64,000 bases of DNA from an uncultured Flavobacteriaceae bacterium. GTDB lineage: Bacteria > Bacteroidota > Bacteroidia > Flavobacteriales > Flavobacteriaceae. The stretch covers positions 496,001-560,000 of the forward strand of contig CAJYAG010000001.1 in assembly GCA_913065125.1 (NCBI GenBank). Reading direction: 5' to 3'. Position 1 is the stretch's first letter. Every line of letters starts with the position of its first letter. This document shows positions 17,323 through 24,958 of this stretch, one piece after another. The translations under genes and the position numbers were made by a program. The notes below the pieces were generated by a model. That model was not told the origin of the DNA, made no database searches, and saw only the letters and a list, made by a program, of their open reading frames with translations.

Positions 17323-17835
17323 ATGAGAAAAATATTACTTACTTGTTTCTTGCTAATACTTTCATTATTTAGCTACGCTCAAAGCAACATCGAAATTTCT
17401 TTACAACAAGATTTAAGACTTTTCTTAGTTGGTGATCAAAAAGGAAACGATCCTTTAACAACAAACATTTTATCTAAAATTGAAGTTCCTGTTTACAATC
17501 TTCAAAAAAGTCATTTTGCAACCTATGTATCTGTTGAGTATGCTGATTTAATAGGAAAAAATTACAAAAGATATGCTATTGGTGCTGGATACGTTGTTAA
17601 AAGTATTTATAATAAAATTGGTGCTGGTATCTATTTAGATTACGGAAAAATTTACAGACAAGAAGAAGGATTTGCTAGTTTTAGTTTAAGTGGAGAACTT
17701 AATTTTAAAGTTAATGACAAATTAAAGTTTGTTTGTACACAACAACTTACAAAAAGAAAAGATTTAAAAGTGCTATATAATTCTGATAACGAATACGTAA
17801 TTAGCGGGTTTGTTGGACTAAAATTTAGCTTATAA
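17323..17835 (+). CDS. Small outer-membrane beta-barrel protein, copy 1
   Basis: The 170-residue product has a signal peptide (MRKILLTCFLLILSLFSYAQ) and alternating hydrophobic strands through to a C-terminal VGLKFSL, the pattern of an outer-membrane barrel, likely eight strands of OmpW or PorT-like size. I recognise no named family. The start codon is preceded by AATCCCCCATT, a C-rich leader without Shine-Dalgarno site. The gene is followed by two hairpins with a GUAGGG loop. An identical copy lies 1785 bases downstream. Confidence 0.75.
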   Translation: MRKILLTCFLLILSLFSYAQSNIEISLQQDLRLFLVGDQKGNDPLTTNILSKIEVPVYNLQKSHFATYVSVEYADLIGKNYKRYAIGAGYVVKSIYNKIGAGIYLDYGKIYRQEEGFASFSLSGELNFKVNDKLKFVCTQQLTKRKDLKVLYNSDNEYVISGFVGLKFSL

Positions 17836-17847
17836 CTTAAGGGAGAA

Positions 17848-17888
17848 GGAGAGTGATAAATGAGGTGTAGGGACCTTTTTCACTCTCC
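17848..17888 (+). other. GUAGGG-loop hairpin H1 (copy 1)
   Basis: The outer stem GGAGAGTGA/TCACTCTCC (17848-17856 / 17880-17888) encloses an inner stem AGGT/ACCT with apical loop GTAGGG at 17867-17872. The loop is shared by all four hairpins in this region. It lies 13 bases after the stop codon, in the 3' untranslated region. Confidence 0.7.
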
Positions 17889-17929
17889 AATTTTCTTAAT
17901 AAAAAACAATATAATAATTAGGGTGAAAG

Positions 17930-17972
17930 GGAGAATGATATTAGAGGTGTAGGGATCTCTTTTACATTCTCC
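17930..17972 (+). other. GUAGGG-loop hairpin H2, possible terminator
   Basis: GGAGAATG/CATTCTCC (17930-17937 / 17965-17972) encloses a six-pair inner stem and the loop GTAGGG (17949-17954). The inner stem differs from H1 by paired changes. A T-rich tail follows. Confidence 0.65.
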
Positions 17973-18062
17973 TATTTTTCTTTAACAGAAACCCGTATTA
18001 CTCTTCTTAAAAAATGATTTCAAAAAAAAAATAAGAATAGTTAATTGTTCAATTAAGAGAAA

Positions 18063-18099
18063 TACCTATTTGGAATGTATACAATAGTTCCTCTTTTTA
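18063..18099 (+). promoter_or_regulatory. TACCTAT promoter of small RNA C
   Basis: TACCTAT (18063-18069), then TTTA in place of TTTG after 26 bases (18096-18099). Degenerate member of the same promoter class. Confidence 0.4.
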
Positions 18100-18104
18100 T
18101 ACAG

Positions 18105-18197
18105 TAATTATTTAAAAAAGAATTAACCACACAAGTATACCCTTTTTTTTAAAGATTATTTAAAAAAGCTAAATCTCATCCTGAGTTTAGTTTTTTT
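18105..18197 (+). ncRNA. Candidate small RNA C, diverged relative of small RNA A
   Basis: The promoter box, length and terminator (AAAAAAGCTAAA... with stem CTAAA-CTCA/TGAG-TTTAG, 18169-18190, then seven T) resemble small RNA A, and the similarity continues into ACTTTTCGAAA beyond the terminator. Only one CCC remains (TACCCTTTT near 18138). It looks like an older copy of the RNA that lost its neighbouring barrel gene. Expression unknown. Confidence 0.4.
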
Positions 18198-18258
18198 ATC
18201 TGTAATACTTTTCGAAATTTTAAAATTCTATAATTAAGAAGTAAGAAGAAATACACTT

Positions 18259-18624
18259 TTAATTTAATGTTTTAAGAGTATCAATTAATTTATCAAAATC
18301 TTTTGATTTATCAAAAAAAGCAAAAGCACCATACTTTAAACAAATTTGTTTTAATTCTATACCAGTAGAAAATACAAGTACCTTTGTTTTAATTTGTTGT
18401 TCATTAATCCATTTTAGCAACTCTATACCATTACCATCAGGTAAACTTAAGTCGAGTACAACTAGCTTAAAATTCACAGTACTTAAAGTAGAAATTGCTT
18501 CCTGCAAAAATTCAGTTAAATACACCTCTTTTATACCACTAACTTCTTTGGCAGCATGAACGATATTTTCCCCTATAAAGAGATTATCTTCAACAACTAA
18601 CAAGTTATTTGATTTAGAATTCAA
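18259..18624 (-). CDS. Stand-alone receiver-domain response regulator 1
   Basis: The 121-residue product is a single receiver domain with no output domain. Acidic pocket residues E12 and D13, the phospho-acceptor D58 (VVLDLSLPDG), the serine of VFSTG and the lysine of FFDKSKD are all in place, so it should be phosphorylatable. CheY-like proteins of this size pass phosphate on, bind a target when phosphorylated, or act as phosphate sinks. It is about 85% identical by eye to the receiver protein at 19816-20181, and the two lie on the opposite strand to the barrel genes. A TATTTTTG -7 box (18667-18674, minus strand) lies upstream. Confidence 0.85.
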   Translation of the reverse strand: MNSKSNNLLVVEDNLFIGENIVHAAKEVSGIKEVYLTEFLQEAISTLSTVNFKLVVLDLSLPDGNGIELLKWINEQQIKTKVLVFSTGIELKQICLKYGAFAFFDKSKDFDKLIDTLKTLN

Positions 18625-18666
18625 TTTTTGATGTATTTTGTTTTGTTAAACTAATAAACTAAAAGG

Positions 18667-18674
18667 CAAAAATA
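18667..18674 (-). promoter_or_regulatory. -7 element of receiver gene 1
   Basis: On the minus strand TATTTTTG, followed by CCTTTTAGTTTATT, which is nearly identical in the leader of receiver gene 2 after TATCTTCG. This supports a homologous start site. Confidence 0.5.
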
Positions 18675-18795
18675 TACATTTTTAACAAATTTTCATATAA
18701 GCAAATCACCTAAAAAAACACGATTTAATCCAAAGAAATAAAGACAAAACAGTATTCTCAAAAACAAGAATAGAGCCTTAAATAATTAAGAAAAT

Positions 18796-18832
18796 TACCT
18801 ATAGGTACATTCGGTAAATACAAGCATCTTTG
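18796..18832 (+). promoter_or_regulatory. TACCTAT promoter of small RNA A, copy 2
   Basis: Identical to 17011-17047, including the palindrome TACCTATAGGTA. Confidence 0.55.
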
Positions 18833-18837
18833 TAGTG

Positions 18838-18948
18838 TAGCATTTTAATACAATTAAGTTCTACAATTATATTTATCCCCTTTATATTTTATCCCCTTAG
18901 AATTTATAAAAAAGCTAAACCTATCCCCTGTAAGTTTAGCTTTTTTTT
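18838..18948 (+). ncRNA. Candidate small RNA A (copy 2)
   Basis: Identical to the RNA at 17053-17163: three UAUCCCC motifs and the same terminator stem. Two identical copies would double the dose, or one could be a very recent duplicate. Confidence 0.5.
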
Positions 18949-19022
18949 ATGCACACTTTTTCGAAAGGTTTTATAAGTCATTCTTTGTCAATAAAAATGT
19001 TAATGGTAAAAATTAAGAAAAT

Positions 19023-19059
19023 TACCTATTGGGGCAGCCAACAACTTTAACCACTTTTG
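19023..19059 (+). promoter_or_regulatory. TACCTAT promoter of barrel gene 2
   Basis: Identical to 17238-17274. Confidence 0.55.
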
Positions 19060-19107
19060 TAGTGTACTAATTTATACAAATTAATTATTCACATAAAATC
19101 CCCCATT

Positions 19108-19620
19108 ATGAGAAAAATATTACTTACTTGTTTCTTGCTAATACTTTCATTATTTAGCTACGCTCAAAGCAACATCGAAATTTCTTTACAACAAGATTTA
19201 AGACTTTTCTTAGTTGGTGATCAAAAAGGAAACGATCCTTTAACAACAAACATTTTATCTAAAATTGAAGTTCCTGTTTACAATCTTCAAAAAAGTCATT
19301 TTGCAACCTATGTATCTGTTGAGTATGCTGATTTAATAGGAAAAAATTACAAAAGATATGCTATTGGTGCTGGATACGTTGTTAAAAGTATTTATAATAA
19401 AATTGGTGCTGGTATCTATTTAGATTACGGAAAAATTTACAGACAAGAAGAAGGATTTGCTAGTTTTAGTTTAAGTGGAGAACTTAATTTTAAAGTTAAT
19501 GACAAATTAAAGTTTGTTTGTACACAACAACTTACAAAAAGAAAAGATTTAAAAGTGCTATATAATTCTGATAACGAATACGTAATTAGCGGGTTTGTTG
19601 GACTAAAATTTAGCTTATAA
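19108..19620 (+). CDS. Small outer-membrane beta-barrel protein, copy 2
   Basis: The 170-residue product is identical to the one at 17323-17835: a signal peptide, alternating strands and an aromatic C-terminal strand. Because the DNA is also identical, the copies either duplicated recently or are kept alike by gene conversion; the neighbouring receiver genes, which belong to the same repeat unit, have clearly diverged. The family is not recognised. Confidence 0.75.
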   Translation: MRKILLTCFLLILSLFSYAQSNIEISLQQDLRLFLVGDQKGNDPLTTNILSKIEVPVYNLQKSHFATYVSVEYADLIGKNYKRYAIGAGYVVKSIYNKIGAGIYLDYGKIYRQEEGFASFSLSGELNFKVNDKLKFVCTQQLTKRKDLKVLYNSDNEYVISGFVGLKFSL

Positions 19621-19632
19621 CTTAAGGGAGAA

Positions 19633-19673
19633 GGAGAGTGATAAATGAGGTGTAGGGACCTTTTTCACTCTCC
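19633..19673 (+). other. GUAGGG-loop hairpin H1 (copy 2)
   Basis: Identical to 17848-17888. Confidence 0.7.
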
Positions 19674-19714
19674 AATTTTCTTAATAAAAAACAATATAAT
19701 AATTAGGGTGAAAA

Positions 19715-19756
19715 GGAGAGTGTAATTAGAGTTGTAGGGACCTTTTTATGCTCTCC
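19715..19756 (+). terminator. GUAGGG-loop hairpin H2', terminator-like
   Basis: GGAGAGTG pairs with TGCTCTCC (19715-19722 / 19749-19756) using two G-U pairs. The loop GTAGGG (19734-19739) is kept although the stem differs from H2, and eight T follow after one A. It probably ends the barrel transcript. Confidence 0.65.
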
Positions 19757-19815
19757 ATTTTTTTTACAAGATTAAGTAGTAACTTGTCAAGTGAGGTGTA
19801 ATTTGTTAAGCGCTA

Positions 19816-20181
19816 TCAGTTGAGTGTTTTAAGAGTATCAATTAATTTATCAAAATCTTTCGATTTATCAAAGAAAGCAAAAGCACCATATCTTAAACAT
19901 ATTTGTTTTAATTCAACACCTGTAGAAAACACAAGCACCTTTGTTGTCGTTTCTTTTTCTTTAAGCCATTTTAGTAACTCAATACCATTACCATCAGGCA
20001 AACTCAGATCGAGTACAATTAACTTAAAATTTACGTTGCTTAAAGTAGAAATTGCTTCCTGTAAAAACTCAGTTAAAAACACTTCTTTAATACCACTAAC
20101 TTCCTTAGCTGCATGAACTATTTTTTTACCTATAAACAGGTTATCCTCCACAACTAATAAGTTGCTTAATTCTGGTTTCAT
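19816..20181 (-). CDS. Stand-alone receiver-domain response regulator 2
   Basis: The 121-residue receiver-only protein is close to the one at 18259-18624, with the acidic pair at residues 12-13, phospho-acceptor aspartate in IVLDLSLPDG, FSTG and the FFDKSKD lysine conserved. It should therefore accept phosphate. Differences cluster at the N-terminus and around residue 75. It is followed after about 120 bases by the NarL-type regulator gene on the same strand, so transcription from that direction could continue into it. Confidence 0.85.
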   Translation of the reverse strand: MKPELSNLLVVEDNLFIGKKIVHAAKEVSGIKEVFLTEFLQEAISTLSNVNFKLIVLDLSLPDGNGIELLKWLKEKETTTKVLVFSTGVELKQICLRYGAFAFFDKSKDFDKLIDTLKTLN

Positions 20182-20231
20182 ATGTTTTAATTAAATTATT
20201 GTGGGGGAAGAAAATAAATAAACTAAAAGAC

Positions 20232-20269
20232 GAAGATAGTTATTTTTTTATATTTACTACCTAAGTATA
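20232..20269 (-). promoter_or_regulatory. Promoter of receiver gene 2
   Basis: On the minus strand TACTTAG is followed by 25 bases and CTTCG (in TATCTTCG). This is the same layout as the TACCTAT promoters, with a variant heptamer inside the palindrome-like TACTTAGGTA. Confidence 0.4.
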
Positions 20270-20303
20270 GATACGTATTTAACAAAAAGAAAAATCTTTG
20301 TCT

Positions 20304-20945
20304 TTACAATGAAGTTAATCCTTTTTGTATTGCATATTTTGTTAATTCTGAAATGGTGTAAATATCTATTTTTTTCATGATATTATTTCTATGTACATCA
20401 ACCGTTTTTGAGCTTAAAAATAAAATTTCTCCAATTTCTTTTGAAGAATTACCTTCTGCAATTAATTGTAAAACTTCTTTTTCTCTAAAGCTCAATTCTT
20501 TTTTATCTTCTTCTTCTTCACTATTATTTAATGAAATAAGAATTTCTTGATTGATATCTTTTGATAAGTATCTTCTGTTTTCCATTACGGTAATTATGGC
20601 TGTAATTAATTCTTCTGCGTCTCCATCTTTTAATAAATAACCTAATGCCCCAGCATTAAACATTCCTTGTATAAACTGTTTACTAGAATGCATAGAAGCA
20701 CCAATAATTCTTATTTCTGGGTGGTTTTTATGAATTTGACTTGCAGCCTCTATTCCATTTAAACCAGCCATTGCAACATCCATTACAACAACATTTGGTT
20801 GTAGTTTTGAACATTTTTTAATTGCTTCTCTACCATTAGATGCTTCTCCAATTATATGCATATCAGCTCTCTGTTCTATAATGTTTTTTAATCCATCACG
20901 AAGCAGTTTATGATCATCAACTAATAATATTCTAATTTCTTCCAT
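20304..20945 (-). CDS. NarL/FixJ-family response regulator
   Basis: The 213-residue product has an N-terminal receiver domain (D10, D11, phospho-acceptor D56 in VVMDVAM, lysine in LLKDGD) and a C-terminal LuxR-type helix-turn-helix (about residues 147-207; LSFREKEVLQLIAEG and SSKTVDVHRNNIMKKI). It binds DNA when phosphorylated. It lies 7 bases after the stop of the large kinase gene on the same strand, a standard kinase-regulator pair. Proteins of this family recognise TACYYMT-like heptamers, and TACCTAT boxes occur before the RNA and barrel genes next door, so these are its likely targets. Confidence 0.95.
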   Translation of the reverse strand: MEEIRILLVDDHKLLRDGLKNIIEQRADMHIIGEASNGREAIKKCSKLQPNVVVMDVAMAGLNGIEAASQIHKNHPEIRIIGASMHSSKQFIQGMFNAGALGYLLKDGDAEELITAIITVMENRRYLSKDINQEILISLNNSEEEEDKKELSFREKEVLQLIAEGNSSKEIGEILFLSSKTVDVHRNNIMKKIDIYTISELTKYAIQKGLTSL

Positions 20946-20952
20946 AGTTAAG

Positions 20953-23900
20953 TTATTGGGTTAAAGGAACAACAATTTTTGCAGTTGTGCCAACATTTAT
21001 TTCTGATAAAATAGAAAACTCACCTTGTATATTTCGGATACGCTCTTTAATTGTAAACAATCCAAGTCCTGATCCTAAATCTGATTCTTTGTTGTGATGT
21101 TTCCTGTTTAGTGTAGTGATATCAAAACCAACTCCATTGTCTCTAATACTTATTTGAATCTCAGAATCGGTTTTATCAATAGTTAAATTTATTGATGAGG
21201 CTTTTGCATATTTTATTGAATTCATGACTACCTCTTGAATGCTTCTATACAATAAAATTGCTTTTACATCACTAAGTTTAATGTGAATTACATTACAGTT
21301 CAGCTCACACTTAATTTTGTGCGTAGTTTCTATATTGTCAAGTAACCAATTTAATGCATCTATAATTCCTAGTTGATATAGTACAGGTGGAGAAAGCTCA
21401 TAGGTTATTTTACGACTATTTTCTAAAGCTTCAGAAATATGTTTTTCTATAAATAACAAATCTTTACCAACCTTTTTAAATACTGGGTTCCTTTTCAATT
21501 CATTAATTCTCATTTTAGAAATCACTAAAGACTGACTTAAATGATCGTGTATATTGGTGGCTATTTCTTTTTTTTGTTTTTCTTCTATTAAAGTAATTTC
21601 TGTTGTTAATTTTTGAAGTAAAGCTTGGTTTTCTTGAATTTCTTGCTTTGCTAAAACCCAAGGTGTAATGTCTCTACTTGAAGAAACATATGAAACTATT
21701 TCATTATCCTTAGTAATAGAGGTTGCTAAAGTTTCTAGCCATATAAAATGTCCTTTTTTATGGCGAATTCTAAAAACAAAAGCCTCGGCATCAACATCTT
21801 TAAATACTCTTTCTTCAATAGCTTTTTTTAGAGGTAGGACATCCTCTTTATAAATTAACTCAAAAATTGGTTTGCCTAGAAGTTCAGACCTATTATACCC
21901 TAATAAATCTTTTATAGAAGGACTTAGGTAGACCAAAGTACTATCTGTTTCGTGCAAACAAATTAAATCGTTTGCATTATCAGCTAATAAACGATACATT
22001 TTTTCAGTTTCATCTATTTGAGCCATAATTTTTCTTGGTTCTGTAATATCTTGAACAACTCCTTTTCTTCCGATTACTTTATGCTGAGTGTTATATATTG
22101 GCTCTCCAATGTTACGAATCCATTTTTTTTCATTTTTAAAATTGGTCATTTCTAAATCAATATCAAAAGAAACTCCATCATTGGCAAGGTTTAGCATTGC
22201 TTTTAAAAGTTTCTTTTTTGATTTATCATCAAAAACACTAAGTATACCATTAAGTTCTGGCACGCCATCTTTTGGATTTACTCCATAAATTTTATAAATA
22301 GGTTCTGACCAAATGTTTGTATCTGTTAGCATATCGTATCCCCAATATCCAATATTTGCCATTCTACCAGCCTCTTTTAACAAGTATTCATTTTCTTTCA
22401 TTAAGTTTAAAGAAGCTTCTAGTTTATTTTTAGAATGCTCTAATTCTAATTGTGTTTTTTTTGAAGCTGTGATATTTTGAAGAACTCCTCTTCTAGCAAT
22501 TATTTTATGATCTTCATCGTATACTGGCTCTGCAATTGTTCGAACCCAAACCTCTTGATTTTTTAAATTTATTGCTTTTGTTTCAATATCATATGGCACA
22601 CCATTATTGGTTAGATCTAAGGTTGCTTTTATCAGTTTTTCTTTTGATTCTTTATCAAAAAGAGGAAGAATATCTTCAAATTTTGGTGTCTCTTCCGTAG
22701 AGGCTAAGCCATAAATTTGATAAATAACCTCTGACCAAGTAATTTTACCTGTTTGCACATCAGCAGACCAATACCCAATATTTGCCATTTTACTAGCCTC
22801 CTTTAATATAAATTCATTTGCTTTAACTGTTTCTAAAGAAGCTTCTAGTTGTTTTTTTGAAAGCTCTAAAGCAATTTGTGCATTTTTAGAGTCTGTAATA
22901 CTTTGCAAAACACCTATTCTTCCTGTTACTTTTTTATTTTTATCAAAAACTGGTCTAGCAATACTACGAAACCAAATTTCTTCATTTTTATAATTGGTTG
23001 CTTTTATTTCAATATCATATGGAACTCCATTGTTAGTAAGCTCTAATGTTGCATTGGTTAATTTTTCTTTTGATTCATCATCAAGAACTTTAAGGATTTC
23101 TTCAAATTTTGGTGCACCCTCTTTAGGATCTGTTCCATAAGCTTTATGAATAAAATCTGACCAGATTAGTGTTTCGGTTTTATTTTCATATCCCCAATAT
23201 CCAATATTTGCCATTCTACTAGCTTCTTTTAATAGGTACTTATTTTTGTTTACTAATTCTAAAGAAGCTTCTAGTTTAATTTTAGAAAGCTCTAATTCTA
23301 ACTGTACTTTCTTATAATTTGTAATATTTTGTAGAACCCCTCTTCTACCAACAACTTCATTACTTTCATTAAAAACAGGATGCGCAATCACATGAATCCA
23401 TAAATGTTCTTGATGAAAATTAATTAATTCTAACTCTAATTCAAAAGGAATATTATTATTAGTCAAGTTGTTTACAGCAGCAAGCAATTTAACTTTAGAT
23501 TCTCCTATAAATAGATTGAAAATGTTTTTTATTGAAGGCAATTTACCCCCTTTTTCTACCCCTAAAATAATATACAACTCATCAGACCAATAATACTCAC
23601 CAGTTTCTGTAAGTAATTCGTAAGCTCCAATTTTAGCCAATCTACCTGCTTCTTTTAATAGAATTTCACTTCTTTTAATAATAAAAAATGATTTTTCTAA
23701 CTCTTTTTTAGATTGCTCTATTTTATCTTGTCTAATTATAGATTCAGAAATATCTTGTACAATTCCTCTTCTGCCAATTATTTCATTATTTTCATCATAA
23801 ATAGGTTTGCCTATTACTCTTACCCACACTGTTGGCCTAACTCTTAGTTCTATTTCGAGAACTACATCAAACGAATTTCCTTTTTCCATACATTCTTTTA

Positions 23901-24792
23901 CCACTTTGTTTAAAAGGTTTTTTGACTGCTCTTTAAAAGATTTTCTCACTATTTCAAAAGGGTATTCTTCTTCTATTGGAATATTGAAAATACGGTAAAT
24001 TTCATCAGAAAGCTTGATGTCGTCCTTTTTAGAATTTATTTCGTACACGCCAATTTTTGCCATTACATTGGCTTCTTTTAATAAAAACTCACTCAACGCA
24101 ACTTTATGTAAAGATTTTTTAATTTCTTCTTGAGTTTTTTCAAGCTCTTTTTGGTTATTTTTTAATAAAGAAATATCATCGATGGTAATACAAATTCTGT
24201 AAGGATCTTTATACTCTTCCATAAACTCCGGAATGCAGTTTATCTTTAACCAAGTATAGGTATTGGATTTAGGTTTAACATACCCTACAATTATATTGCT
24301 AACTGCTTTTTTGGTATTAATTGCATTTTTAACGGGGTGATTATCAAGTACTATAGGGGTTAAATTTTCATCAACTAATTTAGATGATAAATCGTAAATA
24401 GATTTTTCTATTACTTGCTCTTCGGTCACATTAAAAATATCTAAGCAGGCTTTGTTTATAGCTAAAATTTCCCCATCAATTGTTGTGTAGATAACACCGT
24501 TAAGAGTGTTGTTAAATAAATTATAATACCTTGTTTTATTGTTAATATATTTTTCTATGATAGCATCTCTTTTTTTAAGTATTAAAAACAAAACAATCGC
24601 TGTTAAGAAAATAAAGGATATACCTTTATATGATTGTATCTCGTCAAACAGAACATTAGTAGGGTCATTCCTAAAAAAATAAATTAAAAACTTATCTGAA
24701 AAAATAATATACAAACTACTAACTACAAAGTAACTACCAACAATAGCTAGGAGAACTAACCTCCTTTTGTATATTTTTCTTTTAAAAATCAT
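20953..24792 (-). CDS. Multi-PAS sensor histidine kinase
   Basis: The 1279-residue product has two membrane segments (about 12-31 and 57-73) and then seven PAS-type domains. The first (about 88-205) and the last (about 878-1000) are ordinary PAS. The middle five (about 235-865) are tandem copies of a unit of about 124 residues starting with LLKEAxxMAxIG and ending in a GRRGVLQNIT-like strand. HisKA_3 follows with IHDHLSQSLV (phospho-acceptor histidine), then HATPase_c (DNGVGFD, GSGLGLFTIKERI). It should phosphorylate the NarL-type regulator encoded just downstream. There is no receiver domain on the kinase itself. The signal (redox, light, small molecule) cannot be told; no haem or flavin cysteine motif was recognised. 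Confidence 0.93.
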   Translation of the reverse strand: MIFKRKIYKRRLVLLAIVGSYFVVSSLYIIFSDKFLIYFFRNDPTNVLFDEIQSYKGISFIFLTAIVLFLILKKRDAIIEKYINNKTRYYNLFNNTLNGVIYTTIDGEILAINKACLDIFNVTEEQVIEKSIYDLSSKLVDENLTPIVLDNHPVKNAINTKKAVSNIIVGYVKPKSNTYTWLKINCIPEFMEEYKDPYRICITIDDISLLKNNQKELEKTQEEIKKSLHKVALSEFLLKEANVMAKIGVYEINSKKDDIKLSDEIYRIFNIPIEEEYPFEIVRKSFKEQSKNLLNKVVKECMEKGNSFDVVLEIELRVRPTVWVRVIGKPIYDENNEIIGRRGIVQDISESIIRQDKIEQSKKELEKSFFIIKRSEILLKEAGRLAKIGAYELLTETGEYYWSDELYIILGVEKGGKLPSIKNIFNLFIGESKVKLLAAVNNLTNNNIPFELELELINFHQEHLWIHVIAHPVFNESNEVVGRRGVLQNITNYKKVQLELELSKIKLEASLELVNKNKYLLKEASRMANIGYWGYENKTETLIWSDFIHKAYGTDPKEGAPKFEEILKVLDDESKEKLTNATLELTNNGVPYDIEIKATNYKNEEIWFRSIARPVFDKNKKVTGRIGVLQSITDSKNAQIALELSKKQLEASLETVKANEFILKEASKMANIGYWSADVQTGKITWSEVIYQIYGLASTEETPKFEDILPLFDKESKEKLIKATLDLTNNGVPYDIETKAINLKNQEVWVRTIAEPVYDEDHKIIARRGVLQNITASKKTQLELEHSKNKLEASLNLMKENEYLLKEAGRMANIGYWGYDMLTDTNIWSEPIYKIYGVNPKDGVPELNGILSVFDDKSKKKLLKAMLNLANDGVSFDIDLEMTNFKNEKKWIRNIGEPIYNTQHKVIGRKGVVQDITEPRKIMAQIDETEKMYRLLADNANDLICLHETDSTLVYLSPSIKDLLGYNRSELLGKPIFELIYKEDVLPLKKAIEERVFKDVDAEAFVFRIRHKKGHFIWLETLATSITKDNEIVSYVSSSRDITPWVLAKQEIQENQALLQKLTTEITLIEEKQKKEIATNIHDHLSQSLVISKMRINELKRNPVFKKVGKDLLFIEKHISEALENSRKITYELSPPVLYQLGIIDALNWLLDNIETTHKIKCELNCNVIHIKLSDVKAILLYRSIQEVVMNSIKYAKASSINLTIDKTDSEIQISIRDNGVGFDITTLNRKHHNKESDLGSGLGLFTIKERIRNIQGEFSILSEINVGTTAKIVVPLTQ

Positions 24793-24820
24793 AAGTCCTA
24801 AAGTACAAAAAATAATGAAA

Positions 24821-24828
24821 CAAAAATA
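24821..24828 (-). promoter_or_regulatory. -7 element of the kinase-regulator operon
   Basis: TATTTTTG on the minus strand, 28 bases before the kinase start. No clear -33 TTG at 19 bases. Confidence 0.45.
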
Positions 24829-24876
24829 CTACAGCTACAATACTAAGCATTTGCATTAATTATAATCCTTTTTTTG

Positions 24877-24884
24877 TATTTTTG
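24877..24884 (+). promoter_or_regulatory. -7 element of the giant secreted protein gene
   Basis: TATTTTTG, with a TTG at 24851-24853 (spacing 23, longer than usual). It lies about 75 bases before the ATG, in the divergent region shared with the kinase operon. Confidence 0.45.
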
Positions 24885-24958
24885 CAATACTAGTTCAGCT
24901 AAAAAGTTTATTTTGCATAATAAAATTAGCGGCACCTCTTTAATAAATAAAAAATTTT

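Larger units (their letters stand above)
16997..17928. repeat. 932-bp duplicated block, copy 1
   Basis: Bases 16997-17928 occur again at 18782-19713, offset by 1785, with no difference that I could find on reading through. The block contains a small RNA gene, a barrel gene and the first hairpin behind it. The identity stops abruptly at both sides, inside the second hairpin on the right. Confidence 0.9.
18782..19713. repeat. 932-bp duplicated block, copy 2
   Basis: Matches 16997-17928 base for base as far as I could compare. The flanks differ: copy 1 is followed by small RNA C, copy 2 directly by the second receiver gene. Confidence 0.9.
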
